Part shown: piece after piece, positions 23,165 through 32,993 of the stretch
How the letters are laid out: every line of letters starts with the position of its first letter
Numbering within the stretch: the stretch's first letter is position 1
Program-made: the position numbers and the translations under genes
The notes under the pieces: generated by a model
The model's input: only the letters and a program-made list of their open reading frames with translations
Told to the model about the DNA's origin: nothing
The model's database searches: none
Assembly (NCBI GenBank): GCA_964526565.1
Contig: CAZGMC010000026.1
Span: 1-42,284, forward strand
Direction: 5' to 3'
DNA length: 42,284 bases
Origin: CAZGMC01 sp964526565
GTDB taxonomy: Bacteria > Pseudomonadota > Alphaproteobacteria > DSM-16000 > Inquilinaceae

Positions 23165-25033
23165 TCACTCGCCCATCACCACACCCTCGCGGCGCGGGTC
23201 GGCGCCGCCGATCAGGGTGCCGTCGGGGGTCACCTGGATGCCGTGCCGGCCGCTGACCAGCGGCCGCACCGCCACCTCGTGCCCGCGGGCGCCGAGCCGC
23301 GCCGCCAGCCAGGCCGCGCCAGGCTCCAGCTCGGTCGGGCCGTTGCGGTTGACCACGTTGGGCAGGGCCACCGCCTCGTCGACGGGCAGGCCCCAGTCGA
23401 TCACGGCCATGATCGTCTGTGCCACATAGGAAATGATCCGGCTGCCGCCGGGCGAGCCGATGACCAGGAACAGCCCGCCATCGGGATCGAACACGATGGT
23501 CGGCGCCATCGAGCTGCGCGGCCGCTTGCCCGGTTCGACCCGGTTGGCGACCGGCCGCCCGTCGCGCTCGGGTTCGAACGAGAAGTCGGTCAGCTCGTTG
23601 TTGAGCAGGAAGCCGCGCACCATCAGCGTCGAGCCGAAGGCGCTCTCGATCGTCGTCGTCAGCGACACGGCGTTGCCGGCGGCGTCGACGATGGCGACGT
23701 GGCTGGTGCCCGGCCGGTCCACGGTCCGGTCCGGGGCATAGAGGCGCGGCCGCTGCCACGGCGGGTTGCCGGCCGGCGCCGGCGCGGCCATGGCCGTGTC
23801 CGGGTCGATGCGCTGGGCGCGCACGGTCAGGTAGGCCGGGTCGAGCAGCCCGGCGACCGGCACCGGCACGAAGTCGCTGTCGGCCATGTAGCGGGCGCGG
23901 TCGGCATGGGCCAGCCGGCTCGCCTCGGCGAACAGGTGCCAGGCGTCGACCGATTGCGGTCCGGGCGTCGCCATGTCGAAGTGCTGCAGCAGGCCCAGGA
24001 TCTGCCCGACCGTCAGCCCGCCCGAGCTGGGCGGTCCCATGCCGCAGACGTGATGGGCGCGGTACGCCGGGCACACCGGCGGGCGGACGACCACTTCATA
24101 TGCGGCAAGGTCGGACAGGGCCAGCAGGCCGGGATTGCCCTCCGCCCCCTGCACGGCGGCGACGATGTCTGCGGCGATCGGCCCCTCATAGAAGGCGTCG
24201 GCACCGCCCCCGGCGATGCGGCGCAGCGTGCCGGCCAGTTCGGGATTGCGCAGGGTGTCGCCGGCCGCGATCGGCGCGCCGCCGGGGAAGAAGTAGCGGC
24301 GCGCCGGCTCAAAGGTCGGCAGCCGGTCGCCCGCCATGAGCACCGACAGGGCCAGCCGCGGCGTCACCGTGAACCCGTCCTCGGCCAGGTCGATGGCCGG
24401 CTGCAGCAGGCGCGGCCAGGGCAGGCGGCCATGGCGCTCGTGTGCCGCCGCCATCAGCCGCACGGTACCCGGGGTGCCGACGGAGCGGCCGCCGACCACC
24501 GCCTCCCAGAACGGCAGCGGCTCGCCGTTGTCGTCCAGGAACAGGTCGGGCGTCACCGCCATCGGCGCGGTCTCGCGGCCATCCAGCGTGATCACCTGGT
24601 CGGCATCGCGGTCGTAGTAGACCAGGAAGGCACCGCCGCCGATGCCGGAGCTCTGCGGCTCGACCAGCGTCAGCACCATCTGCACGGCGACCATGGCGTC
24701 GACGGCGGTGCCGCCCTCGGCCAGCACGTCGTAGCCGGCCCGCACCGCCAGCGGATGCGCCGCCACCACCATGAACGCCTGCGCCGTCGCTGTGCCGTCC
24801 GCCACCGTGTCGGGCGGCGCGGCGGGCGCCTGCGCCTCCCGGGCAAGGCCGGGCGGCGCCCACGCGGCCAGGGCGAGGGCCAGGGCCAGGACCAGGACCA
24901 GGACCAGGGCCAGGACCAGGACCAGGACCAGGACCGGGACCAGGGCAGGAAGGGAACCGGCGCGGCCGAGGCACCGCTGCAGGCATGCCGTCATGACTGT
25001 CGCTCCACGGCGGGGTTTGTCCTGATGGCTCAT
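23165..25033 (-). CDS. ggt: Gamma-glutamyltransferase, periplasmic precursor
   Basis: Protein of 622 residues. It matches the Ntn-hydrolase gamma-glutamyltranspeptidase family: MVVAAHPLAVRAGYDVLAEGGTAVDAMVA near the N-terminus, SSGIGGGAFLVYYD, and GTSHVAIVDAAGNAVSLTTT, where the Thr (about 443) is the self-cleavage residue that starts the small subunit; FGSPGGSRI-like IGSPGGSRIISYV follows. It hydrolyses or transfers the gamma-glutamyl group of glutathione in the periplasm. The signal-peptide core is built from VL/AL dipeptides encoded by a hexamer repeat (24866-24950). ATG 25033 has GGAAGG upstream; ATG 24994 has GTGGAG and would give a shorter, more typical signal peptide. Confidence 0.94.
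   Translation of the reverse strand: MSHQDKPRRGATVMTACLQRCLGRAGSLPALVPVLVLVLVLALVLVLVLALALALAAWAPPGLAREAQAPAAPPDTVADGTATAQAFMVVAAHPLAVRAGYDVLAEGGTAVDAMVAVQMVLTLVEPQSSGIGGGAFLVYYDRDADQVITLDGRETAPMAVTPDLFLDDNGEPLPFWEAVVGGRSVGTPGTVRLMAAAHERHGRLPWPRLLQPAIDLAEDGFTVTPRLALSVLMAGDRLPTFEPARRYFFPGGAPIAAGDTLRNPELAGTLRRIAGGGADAFYEGPIAADIVAAVQGAEGNPGLLALSDLAAYEVVVRPPVCPAYRAHHVCGMGPPSSGGLTVGQILGLLQHFDMATPGPQSVDAWHLFAEASRLAHADRARYMADSDFVPVPVAGLLDPAYLTVRAQRIDPDTAMAAPAPAGNPPWQRPRLYAPDRTVDRPGTSHVAIVDAAGNAVSLTTTIESAFGSTLMVRGFLLNNELTDFSFEPERDGRPVANRVEPGKRPRSSMAPTIVFDPDGGLFLVIGSPGGSRIISYVAQTIMAVIDWGLPVDEAVALPNVVNRNGPTELEPGAAWLAARLGARGHEVAVRPLVSGRHGIQVTPDGTLIGGADPRREGVVMGE
24866..24950. repeat. Hexanucleotide repeat coding the Ggt signal-peptide core
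   Basis: About thirteen copies of GGACCA/GGGCCA-type hexamers on the plus strand read as (V/A)-L dipeptides on the minus strand. Gain or loss of units keeps the frame and changes the length of the hydrophobic core. Confidence 0.85.
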
Positions 25034-25519
25034 ACCAGCGGCCCTTCCTTATGACAGGATGACGGCACCGGCTGGTGCCAAGGCAGGCACGCATGGTACA
25101 GGTCGATCGCTTCGGCATCTGCAATGATCTTCGGTATGTCTGCAAGGCGTATCCGCCAGAAAGGCCGTCATCGCGAGCGAAGCGTGGCGATCCAGCCCTG
25201 GTGCCGCCAGTTCAGCAAGTCATAAACCGCCCGTTCGGCACCACTGGATCGCCACGCTTCGCTCGCGATGGCGGGTGGGATCTTGCCCGGACTGGTGCTG
25301 CTGTCCTCGGTATTTGTTGACGGCACCACCACCGGGCGCTTTCTGTTTGGCGGGGCAAGCGGTTGCCAGCAGCAGCGGGCGCCATGCCCGATCGCAAGGG
25401 ACAGCAGGAGACAGGTCAACCGATTGGCCCGCTGGTATCAGTCTATCCAATCCGTGCAGCGGCGAGCCGTGGCGAAAGCCGGGCAGAACCGTGCCTCCGT
25501 CACCGCCACTTCCAGTCCG
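25034..25519. other. 486-bp spacer between ggt and cysS
   Basis: Besides the palindromic element at 25169-25270, I see no gene. The ORFs across it have no recognisable product. The promoter of ggt should lie in 25034-25165. Confidence 0.5.
25169..25270. repeat. Long inverted repeat, REP/MITE-like element
   Basis: Perfect 27-bp arms at 25169-25195 and 25244-25270 (each beginning or ending with ATCGCGAGCGAAGCGTGGCG) face each other across 48 bp. The arm sequence is of a kind widely scattered in intergenic regions of alphaproteobacteria. It could fold as an RNA hairpin or be a non-autonomous mobile element. Confidence 0.8.
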
Positions 25520-26926
<1,407 letters not shown>

Positions 26927-27026
26927 GGGTTGCCACCCTCGCTGGTCCTCGGGGCCGCCGCCGCGGCGGGCGGGGCGGACCGACTGGTACCAGCTTTCAA
27001 CGGGTCAGGCCAATGGCCAAGCGCGC

Positions 27027-28400
27027 TCAGCGGCGGCGCCACCAGCCGCTGCGGCCGAACGGCCCGCGCGGGGCGTCATCCTCGGGCGGCACCGGATAGG
27101 CGTCGTCGCCGGCCGCCATGCCGCCCGCACCGTCCCTGCCGCCCTCCGGCAGAACAGTGGGAGCGCACGGGTCCTCCGGCGACGCCGGCCCGGCAGGGTC
27201 GGCGGTTTCCGGCCCCTCGGCCATCACCGGGCGCGCTTCCGCAAGCGGCCCGTCGGCAGCCTCGCCGCAGGGTGCGCTCTCATCCTCCCCGCCGGGCACG
27301 GGCACAACCGGCGTCTCGTCCAGGCAGACCAGATCGACGGCCGAGGCCGGCATGTCGGCCGCCGGGCCGGGCTCCGGGATCTCTCCCGGCATCTCTCCCG
27401 GCATCTCTCCCGGCATCTCTCCCGGCATCTCTCCCGGCGCCTCGTCAGGCAGGATGATGGAGAAGTTGGGGCCGCGGCCCTGGGCGTCGCAGCGCAGCAG
27501 CGGGTGCGACCTGACGAACTCGGTCAGCGTCCTGCAGCCGAAGGCGGCGGGCGAGAACCCCGGCTCGGCCTTGCGCATCGCCTTCATGAACCGCGACGCG
27601 TAGAGCCGCGCGCCGGGTCCGTGCTCCACCACCAGGTCGGCAATGGCGCCGTTGACCGCCTCGAACGGGCGCGTATCCCGGTTCGTGCCGGCCAGCCCGG
27701 CCTCAAGCTCGACCTCAACCTCGTCCTCGGGCTCCAGCGCATCGACCAGGGTGCTGGTCAGGTCCCCTTCGTTGGACCCCTCGTCATAGCGCGGGTCGTG
27801 CAGGAACACGTCCTGCTGCGCCGGCAGCCGTCGCGGCGTTGGCCCGCGGCGGCCTGTGGCAACGCGGTCGCGCCGCGCCGGCGGCAGCGCCCTGGCCGGC
27901 GGACGCTCCTCGGCACGGCCGCCCGCTGGCGCAGACAGGTCGTCATAGTCGATGAACAGGTCGCAGTGGGCGCGGAAGATGTCGTTGGTCTTGCCGTGCC
28001 AGCCGATGCCGACGACCTCGCGCCCGTGGCGGCGCAGGGCCCGGGCCAGCGCGCTGAAATCCGAATCCGCCGTGATCAGGAAGATGACCTGAATGTCCGC
28101 CTGCAGCAGCGCCACCTCCATGGCGTCGACGCACATCTGCATGTCCAGGCCGTTCTTGGACTGGTTGATGTAGGTCGTCTGCACCTGGTCGAAGGCATGC
28201 CGCAGCAGGCTCGTGCGCAGGCCGCGCACCTTGGTCCAGTCCGCATAGGCGCGCCGGACGATCGGCCGCGACAGCGCCTCGACGCGCTGCATGACCCGGC
28301 CGATGTCGAAGTCAGACGGATCGGTCGTCCCGTTGAGGGTCATGTTCTCGACATCAACGAATACGGCCGACAAGCGGTACCGCGAGTCCTCGTTGCTCAA
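27027..28400 (-). CDS. NYN-domain (PIN-like) RNase with C-terminal LOTUS/OST-HTH domain
   Basis: Protein of about 457 residues. The N-terminal NYN domain (about 8-160) shows the acidic pattern of this PIN-like nuclease fold: VFVDVENM, KNGLDMQMCVDAM and TADSDFSALARALR. A linker rich in Arg and Pro leads to a LOTUS/OST-HTH domain (about 225-320: VNGAIADLVVEHGPGARLYA, then LTEFVRSHPLL), an RNA-binding winged helix. The C-terminal third is low-complexity, with GEMP repeats. Bacterial LabA/DUF88-LOTUS proteins are thought to be RNA-processing enzymes, but targets are not known. I chose TTG 28400, preceded by GAGGGG at a 6-bp distance; a GTG at 28451 opens the ORF but has no ribosome site. Confidence 0.85.
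   Translation of the reverse strand: MSNEDSRYRLSAVFVDVENMTLNGTTDPSDFDIGRVMQRVEALSRPIVRRAYADWTKVRGLRTSLLRHAFDQVQTTYINQSKNGLDMQMCVDAMEVALLQADIQVIFLITADSDFSALARALRRHGREVVGIGWHGKTNDIFRAHCDLFIDYDDLSAPAGGRAEERPPARALPPARRDRVATGRRGPTPRRLPAQQDVFLHDPRYDEGSNEGDLTSTLVDALEPEDEVEVELEAGLAGTNRDTRPFEAVNGAIADLVVEHGPGARLYASRFMKAMRKAEPGFSPAAFGCRTLTEFVRSHPLLRCDAQGRGPNFSIILPDEAPGEMPGEMPGEMPGEMPGEIPEPGPAADMPASAVDLVCLDETPVVPVPGGEDESAPCGEAADGPLAEARPVMAEGPETADPAGPASPEDPCAPTVLPEGGRDGAGGMAAGDDAYPVPPEDDAPRGPFGRSGWWRRR
27379..27438. repeat. 12-bp tandem repeat in the NYN-LOTUS gene
   Basis: Five perfect copies of ATCTCTCCCGGC on the plus strand encode a GEMP/GEIP tetrapeptide array on the minus strand. The array lies after the LOTUS domain in the disordered tail, so changes in copy number are likely to be tolerated. 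Confidence 0.92.
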
Positions 28401-28555
28401 ATCACACCCCTCGGGCCGGGCCGCTGCGGCCGGACCGCACCCCGGCCGCACCGACAGTGCCCGCGATTGTCTTATCAGTCGAATGGTTTATATCCCAGGG
28501 CAAGACGTACCTCTCAATTTTTCATTGCGCAATGGATTGTCAATGGTGCCAGCCT

Positions 28556-29899
28556 TCATGCCGTCACGCCGCACAGGCGGGCCGCCGCCCGCTCCCGCCC
28601 GATCAGCGGCAGCAGCGCCTTGAGTTCGGGGCCGTGGTCACTGCCCGTCAGCGCCAGGCGCAGCGGCAGGAACAGCGCCCGCCCCTTGCGGCCCGTCTCG
28701 CGCTTGAGCCGCCCGGTCCAGGCCGCCCAGGTGTCGCCGCACCACGGCTCGGGCGGCAGCACGGCGGCCGCCTCGGCGGTGAAGGCCGGGTCCTCCAGCA
28801 CCGGGGCGACGGGGCCGTTGGCCACGCGCCACCACTCGGCGGCATCGGCCAGCCGTGTCAGGTTGGGCCGCACCGCCAGCCAGAACGATTCATCCACGTC
28901 CGTCAGGCCCATGCCGCGCAGCCGGCCGGCGACCATCGCCAACGGCATCTGGTGGAGAACGCGTGCGTTGAGCCGGACCAGTTCCTCCGGGTCGAGCCGC
29001 GGCGTGGCGCGGCCGAACCGGGCGATGTCGAACCCGGCAACGAGATCGTCCAGGCGCAGCCGCGGCTCGATGGGGTCGGCGGTGCCCAGCCGGGCGAGCA
29101 GGCTGTTGATCGCCATCGCCTCCAGGCCCTCGTCATCGCGCAGGTGCTGCAGGCTCAGGCTGCCGAGGCGCTTGGACAGGCCCTTGCCGCTGGCATCGGC
29201 CAGCAGTGGCAGGTGGGCGAAGGCCGGCGGCGGCGCGCCCAGGGCGCTGAACATCTGGACGTGCGCCGCCGTGTTGGCGACGTGGTCCTCGCCGCGGACG
29301 ACATGGGTGATCCCGAACGCCGCGTCGTCGACCACCGAGCAGATGTGGTAGAGCGGCCGCCCGTCCTCGCGCACCAGCACCGGGTCGGACAGGTCGCGGC
29401 CCTCGAACCGCACCGGGCCGCGCACCAGGTCGTGCCATTCGATCGGCGTGTGGTCGAGCAGGAAGCGCCAGTGCGGGCGCCGGCCCGCGGCCTCCAGCCG
29501 GGTCCGCTCGGCGCCACTCAGGCCCAGGGCGGCGCGGTCGTAGATCGGCGGCTTGTGCCGGGCCAGCAGGCGCTTGCGCTTCAGCACCAGCTCTTCCGAC
29601 GTCTCGTAGCAGGGATAGAGGCGGCCGGCGGCCCGCAGCCGGTCCAGCGCCTCGGCATAGACGTCCATGCGGTCGGACTGGCGCACCCTGGACTGCCAGT
29701 CGAGCCCCAGCCAGGCGAGGTCGCGCTCGGCCGCGGCGGCATGGGCCGGCGTGCACCGTTCGAGGTCGGTATCGTCGAGGCGCAGCAGGAAGCGGCCGCC
29801 GTGGCGGCGGGCGAACAGCCATGTGACCAGGGCCGTCCGGGCATTGCCCAGGTGCAGCAGCCCGGTCGGACTCGGCGCGAAACGGACGACGACGGACAT
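28556..29899 (-). CDS. gltX: Glutamyl-tRNA synthetase (GltX, probably second copy)
   Basis: Protein of 447 residues. RFAPSPTGLLHLGNARTA carries the HIGH-type motif (HLGN), and KGLSKRLGS replaces KMSKS, as in many GluRS. ITHVVRGEDHVANTAAH is conserved. The anticodon-binding C-terminus is present, so it is a full synthetase, not the truncated GluQ-RS. Many alphaproteobacteria have two GltX proteins, one of which aminoacylates tRNA-Gln for later amidation by GatCAB; which role this copy plays cannot be decided here. ATG 29899 starts the conserved MSVVVRFAPSPTG. Confidence 0.93.
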   Translation of the reverse strand: MSVVVRFAPSPTGLLHLGNARTALVTWLFARRHGGRFLLRLDDTDLERCTPAHAAAAERDLAWLGLDWQSRVRQSDRMDVYAEALDRLRAAGRLYPCYETSEELVLKRKRLLARHKPPIYDRAALGLSGAERTRLEAAGRRPHWRFLLDHTPIEWHDLVRGPVRFEGRDLSDPVLVREDGRPLYHICSVVDDAAFGITHVVRGEDHVANTAAHVQMFSALGAPPPAFAHLPLLADASGKGLSKRLGSLSLQHLRDDEGLEAMAINSLLARLGTADPIEPRLRLDDLVAGFDIARFGRATPRLDPEELVRLNARVLHQMPLAMVAGRLRGMGLTDVDESFWLAVRPNLTRLADAAEWWRVANGPVAPVLEDPAFTAEAAAVLPPEPWCGDTWAAWTGRLKRETGRKGRALFLPLRLALTGSDHGPELKALLPLIGRERAAARLCGVTA

Positions 29900-30075
29900 G
29901 GAATGAAGAATCTGCAGTGCTCACGGAGGCGTCGCAACGGCTCCGCCAATATGCGTAAATCTCAGGGCGCCGCATCCGGTTTCAAGAGCGATATCGACGT
30001 TACAGAACGCCGCAAGCCGCTGCTACACCCATGCCGGCCGGCGGCAGAGCACAACAACTCCCTTTCCGGGGTGGC

Positions 30076-30513
30076 TCAGAACCGCCCGTCGAGCGCCACC
30101 GACACGCAGCGACCGCCGGCACCGCGGACATTGGCCCCGCCCTGGGTATAGCCGTCGACGGCGCCGGCGGCGGCGCGGGCCCCCTCGGCGATCACGTTGA
30201 ACACGCGTTGCGCGGCGACACGGGCCACGTCGAGCGTGCGCAGGTTCGCCTCGACCGCCGCCTCCAGCCGTTCGCCGGCGGCGGCCAGCGCCTCGGCATC
30301 CGCCGCTGCGGCACCGCCGGCCTGCTGCAGCCGCCGCAACCGGGCGGCATAGGCCTCGCCCAGCGCCTGCTTGCGCTTGTGCAGCCGCGCCGCCGTGGCG
30401 ACGTCGTGGCGGCCGACCGCGGCGGTCTCGTCGTCCAGGACGGCGGTCAACTCGTCCATCAGTTCGACCGTATCCATCGTACCCTCTGCGAACGTCATGG
30501 CTGCGCACGTCAT
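30076..30513 (-). CDS. flgN: FlgN-like flagellar export chaperone
   Basis: Protein of 145 residues, largely coiled alpha-helix (MDELTAVLDDETAAVGRHD through LDVARVAAQRVFNVIAEG) with a short polar C-terminus. Size, helical pattern and position after flgI-flgJ suggest FlgN, the cytoplasmic chaperone for the hook-filament junction proteins FlgK and FlgL. Sequence identity to model FlgN is weak, so the call rests partly on context. ATG 30513 overlaps the flgJ stop as ATGA. A 15-bp tandem duplication (30493-30522) creates a second possible ATG at 30498, and ATG 30477 follows AGAGGG. Confidence 0.72.
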   Translation of the reverse strand: MTCAAMTFAEGTMDTVELMDELTAVLDDETAAVGRHDVATAARLHKRKQALGEAYAARLRRLQQAGGAAAADAEALAAAGERLEAAVEANLRTLDVARVAAQRVFNVIAEGARAAAGAVDGYTQGGANVRGAGGRCVSVALDGRF

Positions 30514-30851
30514 GGCTGCGCACCTCCGTCTGCGATTTCCTGCATCTTGAGCATCTCAGCCATGACCTGTTCCGAGACCCCGATGCCGCCGGCGCGGGTC
30601 ATCAGCCGCCCGTACTCCTGGATCATCAGCGAGCGGAACACCTGCTCGCCATGGCCGCCGCCGAACGGGCCATTGGTGTCGATGCCGGCGAACATGGGCT
30701 GCAGCATCTGCGCCAGGAACACCGCCTCGAACTGCTCGGCGGCCTGGCCGGCGCGGGTCGGATCGGCGGTGGTGGCCGGCTGGACGCCGGCGGCGGCGCC
30801 CGCCTGGCTCAGCGCCACCTGCGCCGCGGCGGGCATGAACAGGTCGCTCAT
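30510..30851 (-). CDS. flgJ: Rod-binding protein FlgJ (N-terminal domain form)
   Basis: Protein of 113 residues. AAEQFEAVFLAQMLQPMFAGI and the tail EQVFRSLMIQEYGRLMTRAGGIGVSE are diagnostic of the FlgJ rod-binding domain, the cap for flagellar rod assembly in the periplasm. The muramidase domain of enterobacterial FlgJ is absent, as is usual in alphaproteobacteria. It starts 19 bp after flgI and overlaps flgN by 4 bp. Confidence 0.93.
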   Translation of the reverse strand: MSDLFMPAAAQVALSQAGAAAGVQPATTADPTRAGQAAEQFEAVFLAQMLQPMFAGIDTNGPFGGGHGEQVFRSLMIQEYGRLMTRAGGIGVSEQVMAEMLKMQEIADGGAQP

Positions 30852-30870
30852 GGCCTGTGCCTCCTCACAC

Positions 30871-32049
30871 TCAGATCAGCTCGATGGTCGCCTGCAGCGC
30901 CCCGGCCGCCTCGATCGCCTGGAGGATCGAGATCATGTCGCGCGGGCCGACGCCCAGCGCGTTGAGCGCCTGGACCAGGTCCTGCAGGCTGACGCTCTCG
31001 GCCACGATGCCCAGGCGGTTGTCCGCACCGGTGTCGACCTCGACCTCGGTGCGCGGCACCACGGCCGTCTGGCCGCCAAGGCTGAACGGGCTGGGCTGGG
31101 ACACCTGCGGCGTCTCGGTGACACGCACCGTCAGGTTGCCCTGGGCGATGGCCACAGTGCTGACGCGCACGTTCTCGCCCATGACGATCACGCCGGTCCG
31201 CTCGTCGATGACGACGCGGGCGACCTGGTCGGGCACGACGCGCAACTGCTCGATCTCCGTCACGAAGCCGACCACGTCGTTGCGCTGCGACGCAGGGATG
31301 CGCAGCACCACCGTGGTGGGGTCGGTGGCCAGCGCCACCGCCTCGCCGGCGGCGCCGTTGATGGCGTCCATGATGCGGCGCGCCGTCGTGAAGTCCGGGT
31401 TGTGCAGGGACAGGCGAATCTCGTTGAGCTCGACCAGTTCGAAACGCACCTCCCGCTCGACGATGGCGCCATTGGGGATGCGGCCGGTGGTCGGCACGCC
31501 CTGGGTGATGGTCTCCGCCTCGCCGCCCGCCGTGAAGCCGCCGACCGACAGCGCCCCCTGGGCCACGGCGTACACCTCGCCGTCGGCGCCCAGCAGCGGC
31601 GTGACCAGAAGCTGGCCGCCGAGCAGGCTGTCGGCGTTGCCCAGCGAGGCGACGGTGACGTCGATGCGGCTGCCCTGGCGGGCAAAGGCGGGCAGCGTCG
31701 CCGTGACCATGACGGCGGCGACGTTGTCGGTCTGCAGGTTCTGCTCGCGGATGTTGACGCCCAGGCGCTCCAGCATGCCGATCAGGCTCTGCCCGGTGAA
31801 CGGTGAGCCGTTCAGGCCGTCGCCGGTGCCGTTGAGGCCGACGACCAGGCCGTAGCCGACCAGCAGGTTGTCGCGCACGCCCTCGATGTCGACGATGTCC
31901 TTGATCCGCGCCACCGCCCCGGCCGGGCCCATCAGCCCGCCCAGCAGCAGCAGTCCGGCCAGCAGCGCCAGGATCGCCTCGCGGACCGGCAGCAGGACGT
32001 CCCGGAGCGCAGATCCGTGCCTCGTGGCAACCGCCGTTCCCCTGGTCAT
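30871..32049 (-). CDS. flgI: Flagellar P-ring protein FlgI
   Basis: Protein of 392 residues with a signal peptide (hydrophobic ILALLAGLLLLGGLMGPAGA, about 30-49, ending AGA before VARIKD). The mature start ARIKDIVDIEGVRDNLLVGYGLVVGL is the hallmark of FlgI, which builds the P ring around the flagellar rod in the peptidoglycan layer. It leads the flgI-flgJ-flgN operon. ATG 32049 follows GGGAGA and lies about 24 bp after the start site predicted from a sigma-54 promoter. Confidence 0.96.
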   Translation of the reverse strand: MTRGTAVATRHGSALRDVLLPVREAILALLAGLLLLGGLMGPAGAVARIKDIVDIEGVRDNLLVGYGLVVGLNGTGDGLNGSPFTGQSLIGMLERLGVNIREQNLQTDNVAAVMVTATLPAFARQGSRIDVTVASLGNADSLLGGQLLVTPLLGADGEVYAVAQGALSVGGFTAGGEAETITQGVPTTGRIPNGAIVEREVRFELVELNEIRLSLHNPDFTTARRIMDAINGAAGEAVALATDPTTVVLRIPASQRNDVVGFVTEIEQLRVVPDQVARVVIDERTGVIVMGENVRVSTVAIAQGNLTVRVTETPQVSQPSPFSLGGQTAVVPRTEVEVDTGADNRLGIVAESVSLQDLVQALNALGVGPRDMISILQAIEAAGALQATIELI

Positions 32050-32083
32050 GTCCGCATCTCCCGTCTTGCGTCGGCCCCTGTCA

Positions 32084-32099
32084 TGCGAGCGCCGTGCCA
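32084..32099 (-). promoter_or_regulatory. Sigma-54 (-24/-12) promoter of flgI operon
   Basis: The minus strand reads TGGCACGGCGCTCGCA, against consensus TGGCACG-N4-TTGCA: only one position in the -12 box differs, and the GG-N10-GC spacing is exact. It points at flgI, 35 bp before the ATG. In Caulobacter, late basal-body and hook genes use RpoN with FlbD, and FliX controls FlbD; fliX lies divergently here. Confidence 0.8.
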
Positions 32100-32243
32100 C
32101 GACGCCGGCACGGCCAACCCCTTGCGCCGGCACGGAAACGGCACGAACAGGACGGATTGCGGCAGGATCACCCGGCAAGCCCTGCAGCGCTGGCCGGCAA
32201 GAATTGCCTGCACCGCGACTTACCGGCGCGGTGTGACGGGGAT

Positions 32244-32258
32244 TTAACGTTCCCTTAA
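32244..32258 (+). promoter_or_regulatory. CtrA box TTAA-N7-TTAA upstream of fliX
   Basis: TTAACGTTCCCTTAA matches the full CtrA consensus (two TTAA half-sites, seven bases between). TATGGT at 32277-32282 is placed as a -10 element 18 bp after the second half-site, as in CtrA-activated promoters where the box covers -35. The site lies about 150 bp before fliX ATG and marks the cell-cycle regulated class II flagellar tier. Confidence 0.78.
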
Positions 32259-32408
32259 AGACGTACCCGCACAGTGTATGGTATGCAAAACAGGCTGGAT
32301 GCCGCCGATCCGGCCGAGGCCGCGACGCGATCTCATAAGGGCGGCAACGCGCGACCGGCCCGGATGCGGCGGCCGGCGCCGAGAACGAGACCTGCAGCCG
32401 GGAATGGC

Positions 32409-32840
32409 ATGAAGATTCAGGGACCGGATCCGCTGCGCAAGCCGGCGGCGAGCACGGACAAGACCCGGCGGAGCGGCGACGACGGCGGCTTCGCCCGCGA
32501 ACTGGCCGGACTCGAGGAGGCAGCGGCCCAGGCCGGCACGGTCGCCGGCACGGCACCCGCCGGCGCGCTCGATGCGCTGCTGGCCGTGCAGCAGGCGGCC
32601 GACGACGGCGAAGGCAACCGCCGTCAGGCCGGGGCGCGGGCCCACGACCTGCTTGATCGCCTCGATGAACTGCGCCGCTTCATCCTTGCCGGACGCGTGC
32701 CCCGCCACCACCTGGAAGCGCTGGCGCAGGCGGCGGCCACGGCGCGGCCGCAGGTCAGCGACCCGCGGCTGGGTGAGGTGCTCGACGAGATCGACCTGCG
32801 CGCCCAGGTCGAACTGGCCAAGTTGGCCCGCGACGGCTGA
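32409..32840 (+). CDS. fliX: Flagellar assembly regulator FliX
   Basis: Protein of 143 residues. The start MKIQGPDPLRK and the C-terminal region LGEVLDEIDLRAQVELAKLA are typical of FliX. In Caulobacter, FliX links basal-body assembly to the sigma-54 activator FlbD and so times late flagellar gene expression. ATG 32409 is taken because MKIQGP is the conserved start; an ATG at 32283 would add a non-conserved basic stretch. Its 360-bp upstream region, shared with flgI, carries a CtrA box and, on the other strand, a sigma-54 promoter. Confidence 0.9.
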   Translation: MKIQGPDPLRKPAASTDKTRRSGDDGGFARELAGLEEAAAQAGTVAGTAPAGALDALLAVQQAADDGEGNRRQAGARAHDLLDRLDELRRFILAGRVPRHHLEALAQAAATARPQVSDPRLGEVLDEIDLRAQVELAKLARDG

Positions 32841-32910
32841 CAGGTTTTTTGCACCTGCGAAATAACGCGAAAGGTAAAAGCGATATTGCAAAAGTAAGGA
32901 AATCATGGTG

Positions 32911-32939
32911 TTGCCGGGCAGACACCCCCGGAATATACT
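32911..32939 (+). promoter_or_regulatory. Sigma-70-type promoter of dksA
   Basis: TTGCCG (32911-32916) and TATACT (32934-32939) are separated by exactly 17 bp, 54 bp before the dksA ATG. The region before it is AT-rich for this genome. Confidence 0.65.
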
Positions 32940-32993
32940 CCGCGCCGCTTCGGAACCGGCCCGACAATGGCTATTGAACGGAGGGGTGGTGGC

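Noticed and set aside
27504..29351. 615-codon plus-strand frame across the NYN-LOTUS gene and gltX
   Set aside because: Antisense shadow of two recognised genes, with low-complexity translation.
32100..32230. A second sigma-54 promoter facing fliX
   Set aside because: Candidate GG and GC pairs on the plus strand are not spaced by ten bases.
32841..32860. CAGGT...ACCTG hairpin after fliX as a terminator
   Set aside because: The T-run lies in the loop, not after the stem, so it does not fit an intrinsic terminator.
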